A DNA stretch of 64,000 bases from Halichondria panicea (GCF_963675165.1 NC_087389.1:902001-966000); one strand, 5' to 3'; shown: positions 44,222 to 56,082, counted from the first letter of the stretch. The notes: generated by a model from the sequence alone, not told the origin. Numbers and translations are program-made.

Positions 44222-44504
44222 TTGGACTCAGTCTATAACTATTATATAGTGGCACTAAAAATGATATTAGCTCAGCAATTTGCCATTACAAGACAAGGCA
44301 CCTGCACCCACACCTAACAACAACCGGCCACCTGTGCAGTTACAACAATTTATATTTATATTTATATTTTGTTGCTAGATAGACCTGTGGATATGGGGTG
44401 CCGTTTGTGTCAAAATGCTAATTTTATCCACTTATGCAGAAGTACACTGACTTACACACAAGTGCACAGACTTATACACAAGTGCACAGACTTATAGATC
44501 TTGC

Positions 44505-46182
44505 AGGAGCTTGCAATATTATTATTAGCACCAGGAGTTTCATGGCCCATGTAACTTGTGGTTCTTCAACTGGCAACATTGTATATACATACATTAAACT
44601 ACAGAAATCAAACACACAACATAAAAAAACAGTAGCTAATATAGAATGGTCACTATAAATTATAGTCTAAGTGTTCTCGGCTGACTCCAACTCTTTCCTC
44701 TTGTCGTCTTCAATCCTCTTCCTGGATAGTAGGATCAGACATCTCCCTGAGCGCAGTCTCTCAGCAGCTGGCTGGAACTGAGGCTGGTAGTGCAGGGTGG
44801 ACTCATAGAACCCTGATGCATCAACATAGAAGCCCTGCACAAAAACAACAACAACACACACTGTTAGCTGAGAGGCATATTACACTATACGTGTAGTAGC
44901 TTTGGTTGAAAATGTGGCAAGGTTTATATACACAGTGATGACTAAACTACAATATTTCTGCAATATACAGAGGATCTAATTTATATAAGAATCATTATTT
45001 TGTGATACCAAGAGTTCTTGGTGATACCAACAGATATCTCATAATACCTGAGCGGCCAGAATGTTAGCCATGGTGAAGTGGGTCACTACCAGAGTAGGAG
45101 ATGCCTGAATTCATAGGAAGGAACATGGGTTATTGGAATTCAATGATTATCCTTTTTTTTTATCCAGAAGTAATCCTGTCAACAAGTTGTGAATATCATC
45201 AAACTGGAATATTGCACCAGCTCTAAGAATTGTAGTGAGTTTAAGGCTTCAAACAATGGGGTGGGTTTTATACATTATGGGCGGAATTGCACCTGCTAGC
45301 CCATGCATACATACAGAGGGTTTACTCACCTCTAAGGACATGTGTATTACTGCCAGGGCATCCATGTCAAAGCCAGAGCGATACAGAACATTAGAGAGAC
45401 TCACCAGAGCAACATCCTGGGGAGGTGGGGGTCACAAATTACACTCCATAATAAATATGAAAGCAACCAAACTAGTATCACATAAGACTAAGAGGATAAT
45501 TTTGATACACTAAGTTGCAATTTAGGGGTGATTCAATAGAATTGTTGCTCACCCTGGCATTGTCATCAGAGAAGTAGAGAGCATGCTTGAGGCACTTGAT
45601 GGCCAACTGTCCCTGACCAACTATCCTCCAGTAGAGGGCAGCCAGGTTGGACACCACCCCAGGAGTCTGGAAACTATAAGGGTGAGAGAAAAGGTCAGTC
45701 TTGTGTGTGTTTGCCACAAACCCAAAATAATTATCCGCAATAATTTGAGGGAACACATGCTAACACAGCTGCATACACAATTTCAGTCATGCATATGAAT
45801 TGATGGTGAAACTGATTAGATAACAAAACCACCCACTGTACACAGCGGTTTACCTTGGCCAGAGAGGTCTTTATTCTGGTGGCCATCTCTTCAAGGCTTC
45901 TTCTGTTAGTCTTACCATCCATATTGCAGAGCACCTCTTGTAGTACGTCCCTTCTCTGGCTTGTACTGAACCAGTGGATGAGCTGACATGCCCTGCACAA
46001 ATCATTCAACTCAACCTACAAACCTCTCTACCATTGTACAAATACAGCCTAATTATTGTGCTAGTAACAAGCAGCCAAATTTTTAAAAAAAAGTTGAATT
46101 AAGAGGAGAGGGATTCTTACAGTAAGGTGACTAAGAGTCTTCCTGGACTGCTTAAAGTTGGTGTGGCAGTAGGGCAGGAGAA
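44505..46182 (-). pseudogene. TTC17: Duplicated 3' end of TTC17, broken
   Basis: Copies the last exons of TTC17 (56800-58460) with high identity and at the same spacing: last exon 44667-44834, then the exons near 45047-45103, 45329-45417, 45553-45673 and 45856-45993. The TPR exon near 45640 has one extra G, and the exon near 45937 has a 4-bp insertion, each shifting the frame, so it cannot give the normal product. There is no 5' part. It ends abruptly inside the exon that matches 58401-58503, at about 46182, where zinc-exon sequence begins. It marks the junction of a large tandem duplication. Confidence 0.88.
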
Positions 46183-46186
46183 CTTA

Positions 46187-47087
46187 CATTTGATGGCATA
46201 TGTCGAGACCCATTGCCAGGGGAGATACAGTTTCAGGCAACTCCTTGGGGGTATCCACCACCAACACCACACGCTCCCAAGCCTCCAAAGGGGACGACTC
46301 TCTCTCCAGTGTGGTATGCTCCTTCTGAGTGAGGAGAAAACAGAGAACTTGAACTGACTTTGCTGTATATATATAACATCCTTGTTTTTAGTCTCTAACT
46401 ATAGAGTAGCATTACTAGTATGTGCTATGTATAGAAATAGATTATATTGGCATCTTGCATATACGTACACGAATCTGATCGAAAACATGGACGTTCTGGG
46501 CTTCAGCCACAGTAACGACTATCACTACACAGGAGTCAGCTATACGTGTCGGCATTCCTTCACACTATGTGAGACTTGCTATCATGCCTTTTCAATTAAT
46601 AGTTAGCTCTATATAAGGCACATCAAGAATGGTAAGCGAAGACTAGCAGCTAAACTGGACTAGCCAGTACTTGTAGAATGTAAAGCAGTGGTCGGAAAGG
46701 CTAAGTGGTGGTCGAAAAATATCTAGTGGTGGTCGCAGCTTACCTAAACGACCACTGTAGGCAGAACCCTGTACATGTACATATGCATGCGTGTATATTA
46801 AAACACAAATAGACTTATAGGTACCATGATCATGTGAGTATAATTATTGATAATTATGATATTATAATCATTAGAATGTTGTTGTTCACCTCACAGGCGC
46901 AAGGGGGTGCTCCAGCATCACATATGATTTACCACCGCCACCTCCAGTCTGCCCGGGGTGCGACATGAAGGTTCCACTGAAGTGGCGTACTGAGTTCCAG
47001 TGTCCCGACCACTATCTGTGTGATGACTGTGCTAACAGACCACAGTGTCCAGAACATCCAGGAGCAAAGAGAAGATTCATACAATAA
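46187..47087 (+). pseudogene. Promoterless, broken zinc exons of unit C
   Basis: Copies of P4 exons: 3' half of A3 (46187-46332), A4 (46461-46605, acceptor lost and first Cys codon changed, ends early) and the CPGC exon (46899-47087, acceptor kept but a 2-bp insertion shifts the frame before the module). There is no upstream module, TATA box or start exon in this unit, because the duplication joint cut the array inside A3. The unit therefore retains a channel gene without a working zinc gene. Confidence 0.85.
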
Positions 47088-47323
47088 CAGACACATAATT
47101 TAATCCTAATTCCCCATCTACTCAATTCACGTTTTATTTTACGTTTGGTTGTTATCTCATAACAAGAATTGGAAAATACAAAAAGTATAAGTTGTACATG
47201 TATTGCCAAACCAATTTTGTGTACTGTGGCTATATGTGGTAAATCTCTGTGGTAATTATGGGCATAAATCTACTTAAAAAATTCACACAGGAGTTGTCAT
47301 AATTATGACACTAAAAACCTGGG

Positions 47324-50300
47324 TCAGTTCTCTGGAGTAGCTTCTTCCTCTTCATCAGACACTCTTGACACCCTGTTCTTGTCATGTGAGCTGGGTGGGG
47401 CTTGGGCTTGGGGGTACAACTCATGTGGATCCAAACTCATCTGACTGGACATTCGCCTCCTAGCAGTGGATGGAGCCTGCTGCTCTGTGCCCAGAGGTGG
47501 AAAGACTGAGTTGGTTGGGCTGAACGTCCCAGAGTCAAAGGAGGTACGAGTGTCTGTGCTGTCGGCTTGACTGTCCTCAATGAGGGGCTGCTCGAGTGAG
47601 GGGTTAGGCTCAGCCGAATTATGACCCCGGGGAGCTACAGAAATGAATAAGTTCGATGGCTAGTCGAGGTGAAAAGCAGGCTATCCCCAAAACCTCAAAC
47701 AAATAGGAATGAGGTCAATGAACAAGCCTTTATTTACCTGTACGGATCTGAGGAAATCGGCTGATGGTCACTTCTGGCATGAGGATAATCTTTCCCACGT
47801 ACTTGTAGGCAATCATCTCAAAGATGCAGGGGGTGCTCCCACAATCAACCTTGATACCGGGGAACCCGTCCACAACATGTGTAATTTTATACGGTGCAAT
47901 CTTTGTATTCACTTCACGATTGTGGAATTTATGGTCAAACAACCTGCAAAAAAATGGTTAGGATCGATACTGTACATAACCAAATGGCCTACTGACAGTT
48001 TAGAAGGCTCATATTTGAAGAAACGTTGCTGGACTTTCTTAGCTCCTATCTTCAGTGGACGGATGGCTAGCAAGATGGCATTTTCGCCAATGCGGCCAGC
48101 CCCATAGAGTGCATTAAGAAAGAGGTTAACTTTGTATGTAAAAGAAAGTAATAATTTCAAGTGCAGCAATGGAAATTGATATGTACATACCACTGACAAG
48201 TTTTGATTCCTCAGTGATCGGGGCTATCACAATAAAGTCCAGTCTTGGGTACGGTATTCCTGGTCCTGATGGTAAATTCTTCAGAAATTTGAGCACTAGT
48301 GACTGAGCCTAAGATGACCAAAATTACCCATCAATTAGGATTCTCACAGTGAAGACTTAGTCTAAGTAGATCAACAATCACAACAATGTTAATGAATGTA
48401 CCCAAGATAATGAATCACACACTCACCCCAGTGATGCTTTCCGTGGACTGAGAGTAGAGATTGTCAGGGAACTTAAATGTGACATAATTAGTATAGAATT
48501 CATCCTTAAGTATGGGATTTTCACTGGTGTTCTGGTAGTGAGGTTGAAAGTTGACAGACAGAACCTGAGCATTCAGTTTGAGGAAAGATAAGGCCAACCA
48601 ACACAATAGATGTAGCTACATTTTTGTACCTTAACAAAGGGCCTAGCCATAATTAGTGAGTAACCAATGGAGCCAAATGAGATGTCTAAGGCAAGGTCAT
48701 TCTTTAGCTGTAGCTCCGATGCAGTTTCATCGTAGTGGGGGCCAAAGTTGGTCACAAACCAAAATATAACGTCACGAATACCTTTCATGTACTCCTGCAG
48801 ATCATAATGATAATAGACGAGAGAGTGTGGGTATTTGTAATGTACATGCATGACATACCTCCTGATACTCGATTCTTCCAAGATGGGGTTTGAAACGCTC
48901 ATAAGCAATTTTCTCTGCATTTCCATTGAATCCTGCCGTGTGGAAAAGTCTATGAAAATCATCAGTTGCTCGCTGCTCATGAGTGGCCTGTTCAGGTTGT
49001 TGTTGACCATCTGTTTGATCTAAGTAACGAAAACATATCTTGTTCAGTTATAGGCTGTATGAATAATTATACTCATACCTGTTATGGGATTGGGTACACC
49101 AGAATCAGAACGGTTCTGATTTCCGCAAAACAGACTGGTTAACCAACTGCAGCAACCTACAAAGGAGAGTGGAGAATGATGCCTTTCATCACAAATGTGG
49201 CATTGGGAAGAAACTAATGCAAGCTATGGAGGACAAATGCACACCTATATCTTCCTCCTCCTCCTCTGCGGTATTTTCCGGTTGTAGGTCATTAGACGGG
49301 ACGATATCTGGCAGATCCTGTTGGATACTAATGTACAGGTGAAGAAGCTGATGATCTCTTCCAAGCAGTCTCTTCAGCTCCTTGCTCGTCTGTACATTAC
49401 AACATTGTCATTTATGTATATACACACACACAGGGACCTCACTTGGATGTCTTTGAAGACTTGTCCATGGCTTGTGTCAGCTCTGAACAGCATCAACAGG
49501 AGGAAGTCAAGGTCATGAAGGATTCCGGGGTAGATAATGTATCTTGGGTGAAACTTGAGGTAATGGGTAAGGGGCCATAAACGATTTATCCAACGACGAG
49601 CACATTTAGATTTATTTTTCTCAGTGGTAAAACAAGGGTAGGTGGGCCAGGATACCACGGGTGGGAACACGAAATGATCAGGCTTTAGACAACTTTGAAA
49701 AGAGAATTTTGCAAGTTCAAAATAACCTAGCTGTTCAGTATGCCGTACTGCGCACCACCCGAGGGCGTACAGAACCAGTCCAGCTGCAATCGTTAGGAGG
49801 AAGAAATCAGCATAGCGTACCAGATTCAACACCCGTAGACTTGTGTAGACACAGGGAACAGTAACGTTCAAGGGCCAACCACAAGGAGTGCCTAAGTGCT
49901 CCTCAGGGCATGTGAAGTCATCAACACTGTCACCAGGACAGAAGAAAACAAACGAAAAGTTTTTGAAGTAAAGTGCACTGAGTATCACTGACCCACAGAC
50001 TATTATCAGCTGTAATACCAGTTTAAGGATATAAGTGTAGTAAATTTTCCGTCCGCTATATTCTTGCTCCAGCTTTGTCACACGATCAAAGTTATTGGTG
50101 TCATAATCCCCAGTGGTGCTATCTCGTAGACGGTCCAGTTTATCCACAATCAAGAAGAAGCTGTCAAAATCTCCATTGTGAAGAGCATTCCATATGTAGT
50201 GTGGAACGATGAGGAGAAGGCCATGAATGAGAATGTATATCGGGAAATATTCTGTATTTGGAACGTTCCTTGCACAGTAGTTGTTGATGTAGCTGGTCTG

Positions 50301-50558
50301 CCCTCGGCCAAACTCATAGAGCATCCTCCCCTCCAAGTCCTGAGCTGTGATGCCCACATTATCAGAGGGTGGGAAGCAGGACACACCCCCTCCCCTCAGA
50401 AACTCCACAGTCACATTGAGCACAGACAGTGCAAGAATAGCTGAGGCAATATACTTGATGAATTGGTCCCAGAAGAACTCCTTTGGTTCAATGGAAGAGC
50501 TTTCCTTCTTCTTCTCACTGTTAACAAGGTCATACACTCCTTTCACTGCATCAGCCAT
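47324..50558 (-). CDS. Channel gene C: recent copy of channel A
   Basis: Near-identical to channel A at an offset of about 13.97 kb, with the same ten exons and all splice sites. The frame is intact in the parts I read, including the tail, where a shortened Pro run (EQPLIEDS for EQPPPIENS) keeps the frame. Pore exon about 49443-50558. Differences are a handful of conservative changes (for example GRGQ for GQGQ, GDYD for GEYD). Both copies seem able to code; the low divergence of introns as well as exons points to recent duplication rather than selection alone. Confidence 0.87.
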
Positions 50559-51714
50559 CTTTGTTTGGGGGGTTTCTTTGCGGTCTTTGCATGAGCGTTA
50601 CTGTGTAGCCCGGTATAAGTACGTATGCGCATGCGCATTTCGCTATAATCATACCACAAAACTAATGTGTTTAATGACACATGACACATGACACATGAAG
50701 GTAGTAGTCACTAGTCTGTAAGTGTTCTTGCAGCTAACTCAAACTCTTTCCTCATGTCAGCCTCTTACTGGCTATAGAATCAGACATCTCCCTGAGGTGC
50801 AGTGGAAGAACTGAGGCTGGTAGTGCAGGGTGGACTCATAGAAGCTCTGCACACAAACAAAACACACTGGTAGCTGAGAAGCATCATGCGACATGTAAAA
50901 TAATTTGTTGTAGTTCAGTACAAAGGTCTAGCTCTCTGGCCAAAGCATATATAGATTGTAGCCATAGGCCTGGGTAAATTTATATGCTAGCGTAATTTTG
51001 AGCATAATAGGCATACTAATTATGCTGGCATAATGGGTACCTTTATAATAATAACAAGTAGGCTTTGTCAGTACCCATCAGTAAACATAGATAGGCATTT
51101 TTTAGTAGTATAAACATCTAAAATAGCATTTTCAGTATAAACATATGTAGGTGTTTCAGTAGCATAATACACCAAGCTGATCAACAGTAAGCATATGTAT
51201 GTACTTGTTTACTGTATGTGCTCAACTGAACTATCTCTCACCCCTTTGAAGTATATCCAGTGAGGAACAAAGCCAGCCCAGCACAGGAGATGATTCCTAC
51301 AGAGAGAAAATGAACAATAAACAATGAACAATGTCACTGAATGTAGTATAATTATAATGTGGTTGCTACCCACACTAGTACAATATTAATGAGCTTTATA
51401 ATTAAATCATTTTTTTGCACAATTGTGCACAATGCACACAAATTGTACAAGTTGGATTTCAGTATTAGTGGCACTAAAAATTATATTAGCTTAGCAATTT
51501 GCCATTACAAGACAAGGCACCTGCACCACACACCTAACAACAACCTGTGCAGTTACAACAATATTTGTATTTTACTAAGCCTGTTGCTAGATAGACCACT
51601 TAACTTTACTTCACATAGATGAGGGTAAAAAACACCTATTCACAATGACTGACAATTAACAAAATGGCTAACAATACTAACAACAAGGCATAATATTTAT
51701 TGGACCTAAGAATT
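50559..51714. other. Channel C 5' flank and spacer
   Basis: Has a gcgcatgcgcattt element near 50625, a worn TTC17 exon at 50712-50852, the taggcattt-type short repeats at 51060-51170 and the dispersed repeat at 51225-51335. No gene. Confidence 0.55.
50712..50852 (-). pseudogene. Worn copy of TTC17 last exon (3)
   Basis: Aligns with 56970-57137 and most closely with the copy at 43255 (gtaagtgttcttgcagctaa, aaactctttcctcatg, gggtggactcatagaagc). Confidence 0.75.
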
Positions 51715-52140
51715 AGAATCTGTGTTGTGGTGAATATAATTATAGTAGTCCACTCCATCAGACTAATGAGTCTGCCGCCAGAGGCTGGCTCATGGTTTGT
51801 TCATCAGTGTACACTACTACAACCTCTGGCACTCATAGCAACCAGTACTACCTGTATGTCAATGCACTTAACATTATGGTACAAAACTTAATGAGACAAA
51901 CAACATCCCAGAAATACTGCCGCAGGTAGTAGGAATCACATGAACTGCACGATAAGCAGGTCACCTGATGTGCGGATAACAGTGTTTTGATGAATATGAG
52001 ACACGGTAGTGTCCCGAAAACAGTTCTTGCTTAGTCAGTATGTACGTAATTCCAAGTAGAGTTGTTGAGTAGCTAGAATCGATTAGATCTAGTTAGGCCT
52101 ACGTAGGGTTACGTAGTTCAGGCTACTTTGATATAAAGGT
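51715..52140 (+). promoter_or_regulatory. Promoter P6: upstream module copy 6 plus TATA box
   Basis: The module (51755-51970) matches copies 3-5 up to cacgataagcagg and then diverges: only remnants of the gatgaata repeat remain. A TATA box (gatataaagg) lies at 52130-52139. It is the most diverged promoter of the six. Confidence 0.6.
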
Positions 52141-52222
52141 AAAGAAGAACGCCCTATTTCTAAAGCACCATTCCACAAATTCGCTTGATCTGCCCGACAA
52201 AACTTTAATCTAGGAGCGAAAG

Positions 52223-52760
52223 ATGTCACAGGTTTGTAACTAAAAAATTGCATAGTATAGTAATTGTACATAGAGTGTGTGATGGAGCAAATCAGTATCA
52301 ATTTCTAATAGCAAACTAGAAGTAACTCTGAGAATAACTATTTGCTGTTGCAAGCATTGTACATGCTGATTAGTTTGATACTGTACCAGAACTAGTTTAA
52401 ATAGGCAAGAAATATATTAATGTATGAGAAATAACTGCAAATATAATTATTTGACTCTGCAATCACTTCATGCTAAGCGCATGATAATTATTACTCTGAA
52501 AAAAATCACTGCAATAGACTTACCGTGGTCAAGCTCGTCCAAGGAGAGACCCTCCACAAGATGGTAATGTAAGCAATGATGGGAGGATTAAACGTATCTT
52601 CCAGAATACTTGTGGTTGCATCCACAAAGATGTGTGGAAGTATACTCAGGAATACCAATGTGGTGACAGGATATTTCTTTGTAAGGAGTGCAGCCGCATC
52701 CATGGAGAGAGATGCCCTTTTCATAAGATGGCACGTAGAGACCGTGTGGGCGATATCTGA
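52223..52760 (+). CDS. P6 gene, start exon MSQ and zinc exon 1
   Basis: Start exon 52223-52231 (MSQ, phase 0, donor gtttgt) joined to 52605-52760 gives 54 aa. The exon begins NTCGCIHKDVWKYTQEYQCG and contains DRIFLCKECSRIHGERCPF. The usual CNH is CIH and CGH is CGD, so two ligand positions differ from the paralogues, but the LCKEC and CPF elements remain. It ends RRDRVGDI. Confidence 0.55.
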
Positions 52761-53031
52761 GGAGAGTAAATAGATCTAGATAAAGAACATGCATGGAAAG
52801 ATAGATAAGCTGATTATAATAATGTATCATCATGTACATGTAGTTATTTGAAATAAAGTAAATTTGGCAAAATAATGTGAAACTCAAAACATTAGCAATG
52901 AAGAGGGTGACAGTCCAATGAGACCACAAAAATGCATTGCTAGCAAAAAATTGATTATGACTATTGTAGCAAAATAAACATCACTTACTCCTTGACTGCA
53001 TAAACCATACATGAATACTATTACACAGTTG

Positions 53032-53033
<2 letters not shown>

Positions 53034-53067
<34 letters not shown>
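53034..53067. repeat. (TC)n microsatellite forming a polypyrimidine tract
   Basis: About 17 TC units immediately before the acceptor catacag of the exon at 53074. Confidence 0.95.
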
Positions 53068-53070
<3 letters not shown>

Positions 53071-53073
53071 CAG

Positions 53074-53256
53074 CCCTCGTCCAGTCAAGCTCCATCAGAG
53101 CCCAAGCCTCAGCAGTGCCCTGGCTGCAAGGAAAATGTCCCCACAAAGATATATGATGAGTTCCAGTGTGGCACACATGAGCTGTGTGACGATTGTACAA
53201 ACAAAGGAACCTGTTCTCAACATCCATGGGCAAAGAGAAGAACTGTTGGACAGTGA
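53074..53256 (+). CDS. P6 terminal exon 2: CPGC zinc module
   Basis: Phase-0 exon after catacag, 60 residues then TGA, beginning PSSSQAPSEPKPQQCPGCKE, with FQCGTHELCDDC and TCSQHP, ending KRRTVGQ. All eight Cys/His ligand positions of the family are kept. With MSQ it would be 63 aa. The convergent channel D stop is 73 bp away. Confidence 0.68.
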   Translation, partial: PSSSQAPSEPKPQQCPGCKENVPTKIYDEFQCGTHELCDDCTNKGTCSQHPWAKRRTVGQ

Positions 53257-53328
53257 AAATAACTGTAAATATAAAGGGTTCAATTCAACAAATGTATCTT
53301 TTGGATGGTTATAATTATAAGTCCTATG

Positions 53329-56082
53329 TTATCGATGTGGAGGGGGTGGAAGATTTGTGAAATTCTCTAACAATTGTTGCAAATCGGAGACAGAGCTATT
53401 GCTTGGTTGTGACTCAAATGGGTTGTTCTTATCGGATTGCCTTGTTGCATCACCACCATCAGTTTCATCGGCTGGTTTTACTGCATGCTCGTACTTGTAC
53501 TTGTAGACTTTGAACTCAAACACGCAGGGGATTTGTCCCAGTACAACCTTTACCCCATCACAATTGTCAACTTTACGCATTTTTTTCTTTCTAACTGGAC
53601 TCTCTTCTAATTTTTTTTGCACCAACACAGCCTCAAACAGCCTAGAAACAAGAGGTTGGTCATTTAAATGCTAGAATTGTTGTATAGACTCACTGTTTAG
53701 GAGGCTCATAACTGTAAAACTGGGTAGTTAGCTTCTTTGATCCAACTTTGAGAGGTCTAACAGCTAGTAAAGTGGCTTCTTTCCCTATAAACTCAGCAGT
53801 GAACAGGAGATTGATGAGAAGGTTCACTGTCAGAGATATAGAGTGTATAATACATTTTGGACATAAGGAGGGACTTACCTACTGCCTTTTTGGGCTCTTC
53901 TGTCAAAGGTCCGATAACAATGAAGTCAATAAGGTGGCGTTTTGCATTAATGAACTTTTCTAATGTATCAGTCATCTGTACATAGGTTAACTTTAGGATA
54001 GGTTAATTTATAGTGACGTCACTTACTTTGCTAATGTTGTTGCTGTTTTGAACAAATATATCAAAAGGAACCTTCACTGATTTATAGTTAGTATAGAACT
54101 CTTTCGACTCAACAACTTGCTCGGGGTTGCAGAAAAATGGGTGGAAATCCAAGGACACAACCTAGGTAATACAATTATTACAGTGGCAACATAAGCAATC
54201 GAAATACCTTCTTAAATGGTCTAGCTAAAACTCGAACAAATCCCACCGATCCAAATGAAACATCAAGAGCCAAGGTATTTCTCAAAAGCGTCTTTCCATC
54301 AACTAGTTGATCGCGTTTTGGTCCAAATGTACGCACAAAATAGTATATCCAATCTCGCATTCCTGAGAACAACTCCTACAGAGAAGACATAAAAAATATC
54401 AATATCACTATTTCTTTAGCTCACCTCATCATAATTTAAATTACCAAGATAGTCTTTAAAGTGGTCAAACACCGCCTCTTCTGGAGTGGTGTTTTTCGGA
54501 GTAGTAGATTTGTTGCCATCATTGGGATTGTCATAATCAGCCAAAAACATCATGTGGAAATCAGTGGGAACTTTGTCCTCAACTAGAAACAATTGTCACA
54601 TAAAACGTAGTGACAAAACGTAACTGACTTAGCCACCTGTTACTCTGGAAGGACTTGTAACAACAAGTTCCACAGGCACGTCACCATCTGCTTCTCTCTC
54701 ATCAGTACTAGGGTGTGCAGGTTCACTCCTTGGCTGAAGAGCTATAAGAGCAGGTACTATACTAACATACAGTTATTCATCACTGTCCTTACCTCTTGTT
54801 TGAGCATCTTTATCGTAGTCTTGCTGAACATTGATGTAGAGGTGTAACAGCTGATGATCTCTTCCAATGAAAACCTTCAAATCTTTGCTAATCTAGACAA
54901 CAATACACCAATAAATGCAACATTGAGATGAGTATTGCAATTCACCTGTATGTCTTTGAACACTTGACCATGACTCGTGTCAGCACGGAACAACATCAAT
55001 AGTAGAAAGTCCAGATCATTCAAGATTCGTGGTAAAAACAAATTGGTTAGATGAAGCTGAGGATAGTGTGTAAATAACCAAAAGTACTTTATCAATTTTT
55101 GTCGTTTTTTAGGGTCCACTGACTGCTGATAAAATTTGTAGACTGGCCAGAATATAGGTGAAGGAAAGCTGTGGAGGTTGGCATTTAAACAGCTATGATA
55201 TGAAAACTTAGCAATGGCTTCATGTCCCAACTGTTCAGTGTGTCTAACAAAGCACCAGATCAAACCAAACAGCACCAACAGCACGGCTATACCCAGAAGG
55301 AAAAAATCAGCATAGCGGACTAAATTGAGAACTCGCAAACTTGAGTAGACACAAGGAACATTGAGGATCAGTGGCCAGCCTTTCGGGATTCTCCCTGTAA
55401 TATTTACAGGGCAAGTGATGTTTGCTTCTTCGGAAACAGTGCAACTGTTGTCATTAGGGCAGCAGAAACTGAACGAAAAGTCACAATCGAGAAAGTACCA
55501 TGAGCTAAAGGATAATGATCCAACGCACACTGCAAGCTGTAGTAACAACTTGAGGATGTATGTATAGTAGATTGTTCGTCCACTATATTCAAGCTCAAGC
55601 TTGGTGACAAGATTAAAGTTTTTGGAATCGTATTCTCCAGATTTGTCTCGCAAACGATCTAATTTATCTACAATCGAGAAAAAGCTGTCGAAGTTTCCAT
55701 TGTGAAGAGCATTCCATATGTAGTGTGGAACGATGAGGAGAAGGCCATGAATGAGAATGTATATCGGGAAATATTCTGTCTTCGGGATGCTTCTTGCACA
55801 GTAGTTGTTGATGTAGCTGGTCTGCCCTCGGCCGAACTCATAGAGCATCCTTCCCTCCAAGTCCCGAGCTGTGATGCCCACATTATCAGAGGGTGGGAAG
55901 CAGGACACACCCCCTCCCCTCAGAAACTCCACAGTCACATTGAGCACAGTGAGTGCAAGAATAGCTGAAGCAATGTACTTGATGAATTGGTCCCAGAAGA
56001 ACTCCTTTGGTTCAATGGAAGAGCTTTCCTTCTTCTTCTCACTGTTTATAAGGTCATACGCTCCTTTCACTGCTTCAGCCAT
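53329..56082 (-). CDS. Channel gene D: LRRC8/pannexin-like pore domain with novel C-terminal domain
   Basis: Same plan as A-C but the most diverged. The first 145 residues (MAEAVKGAYDLINSEKKK onward, TM1, TM2) are almost identical to A-C even at DNA level, while the rest of the pore exon (TM3, outer loop 2 with C-rich CCPNDNSCTVS, TM4) and the C-terminal half differ widely. The post-TM4 motif LNDLDFLLLMLFRADTSHGQ is kept. The C-terminal domain keeps DVSFGSVGFVRVLARPFKK, DFIVIGPLTEEPKKAV, TLLAVRPLKVG and GQIPCVFEFKVYKY. The tail is short and ends NLPPPPHR. Introns are at matching places. It gives the best view of which positions of the novel domain are constrained. Confidence 0.86.

Larger units (their letters stand above)
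43081..44504. other. Channel B 5' flank and spacer
   Basis: Holds a gcgcatgcgc-like element (gcgcatgcgcatttccc) at about 43137, a worn TTC17 exon at 43255-43382, short repeats built on taggcattt, agtagtataa and cattttcagtataaacat at 43600-43740 (repeated at 51080-51170), the shortened dispersed repeat at 43900-43990, and a palindrome at 44117-44221. A 21-bp tandem motif (acacaagtgcacagactta) lies at 44450-44495. No gene. Confidence 0.55.
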
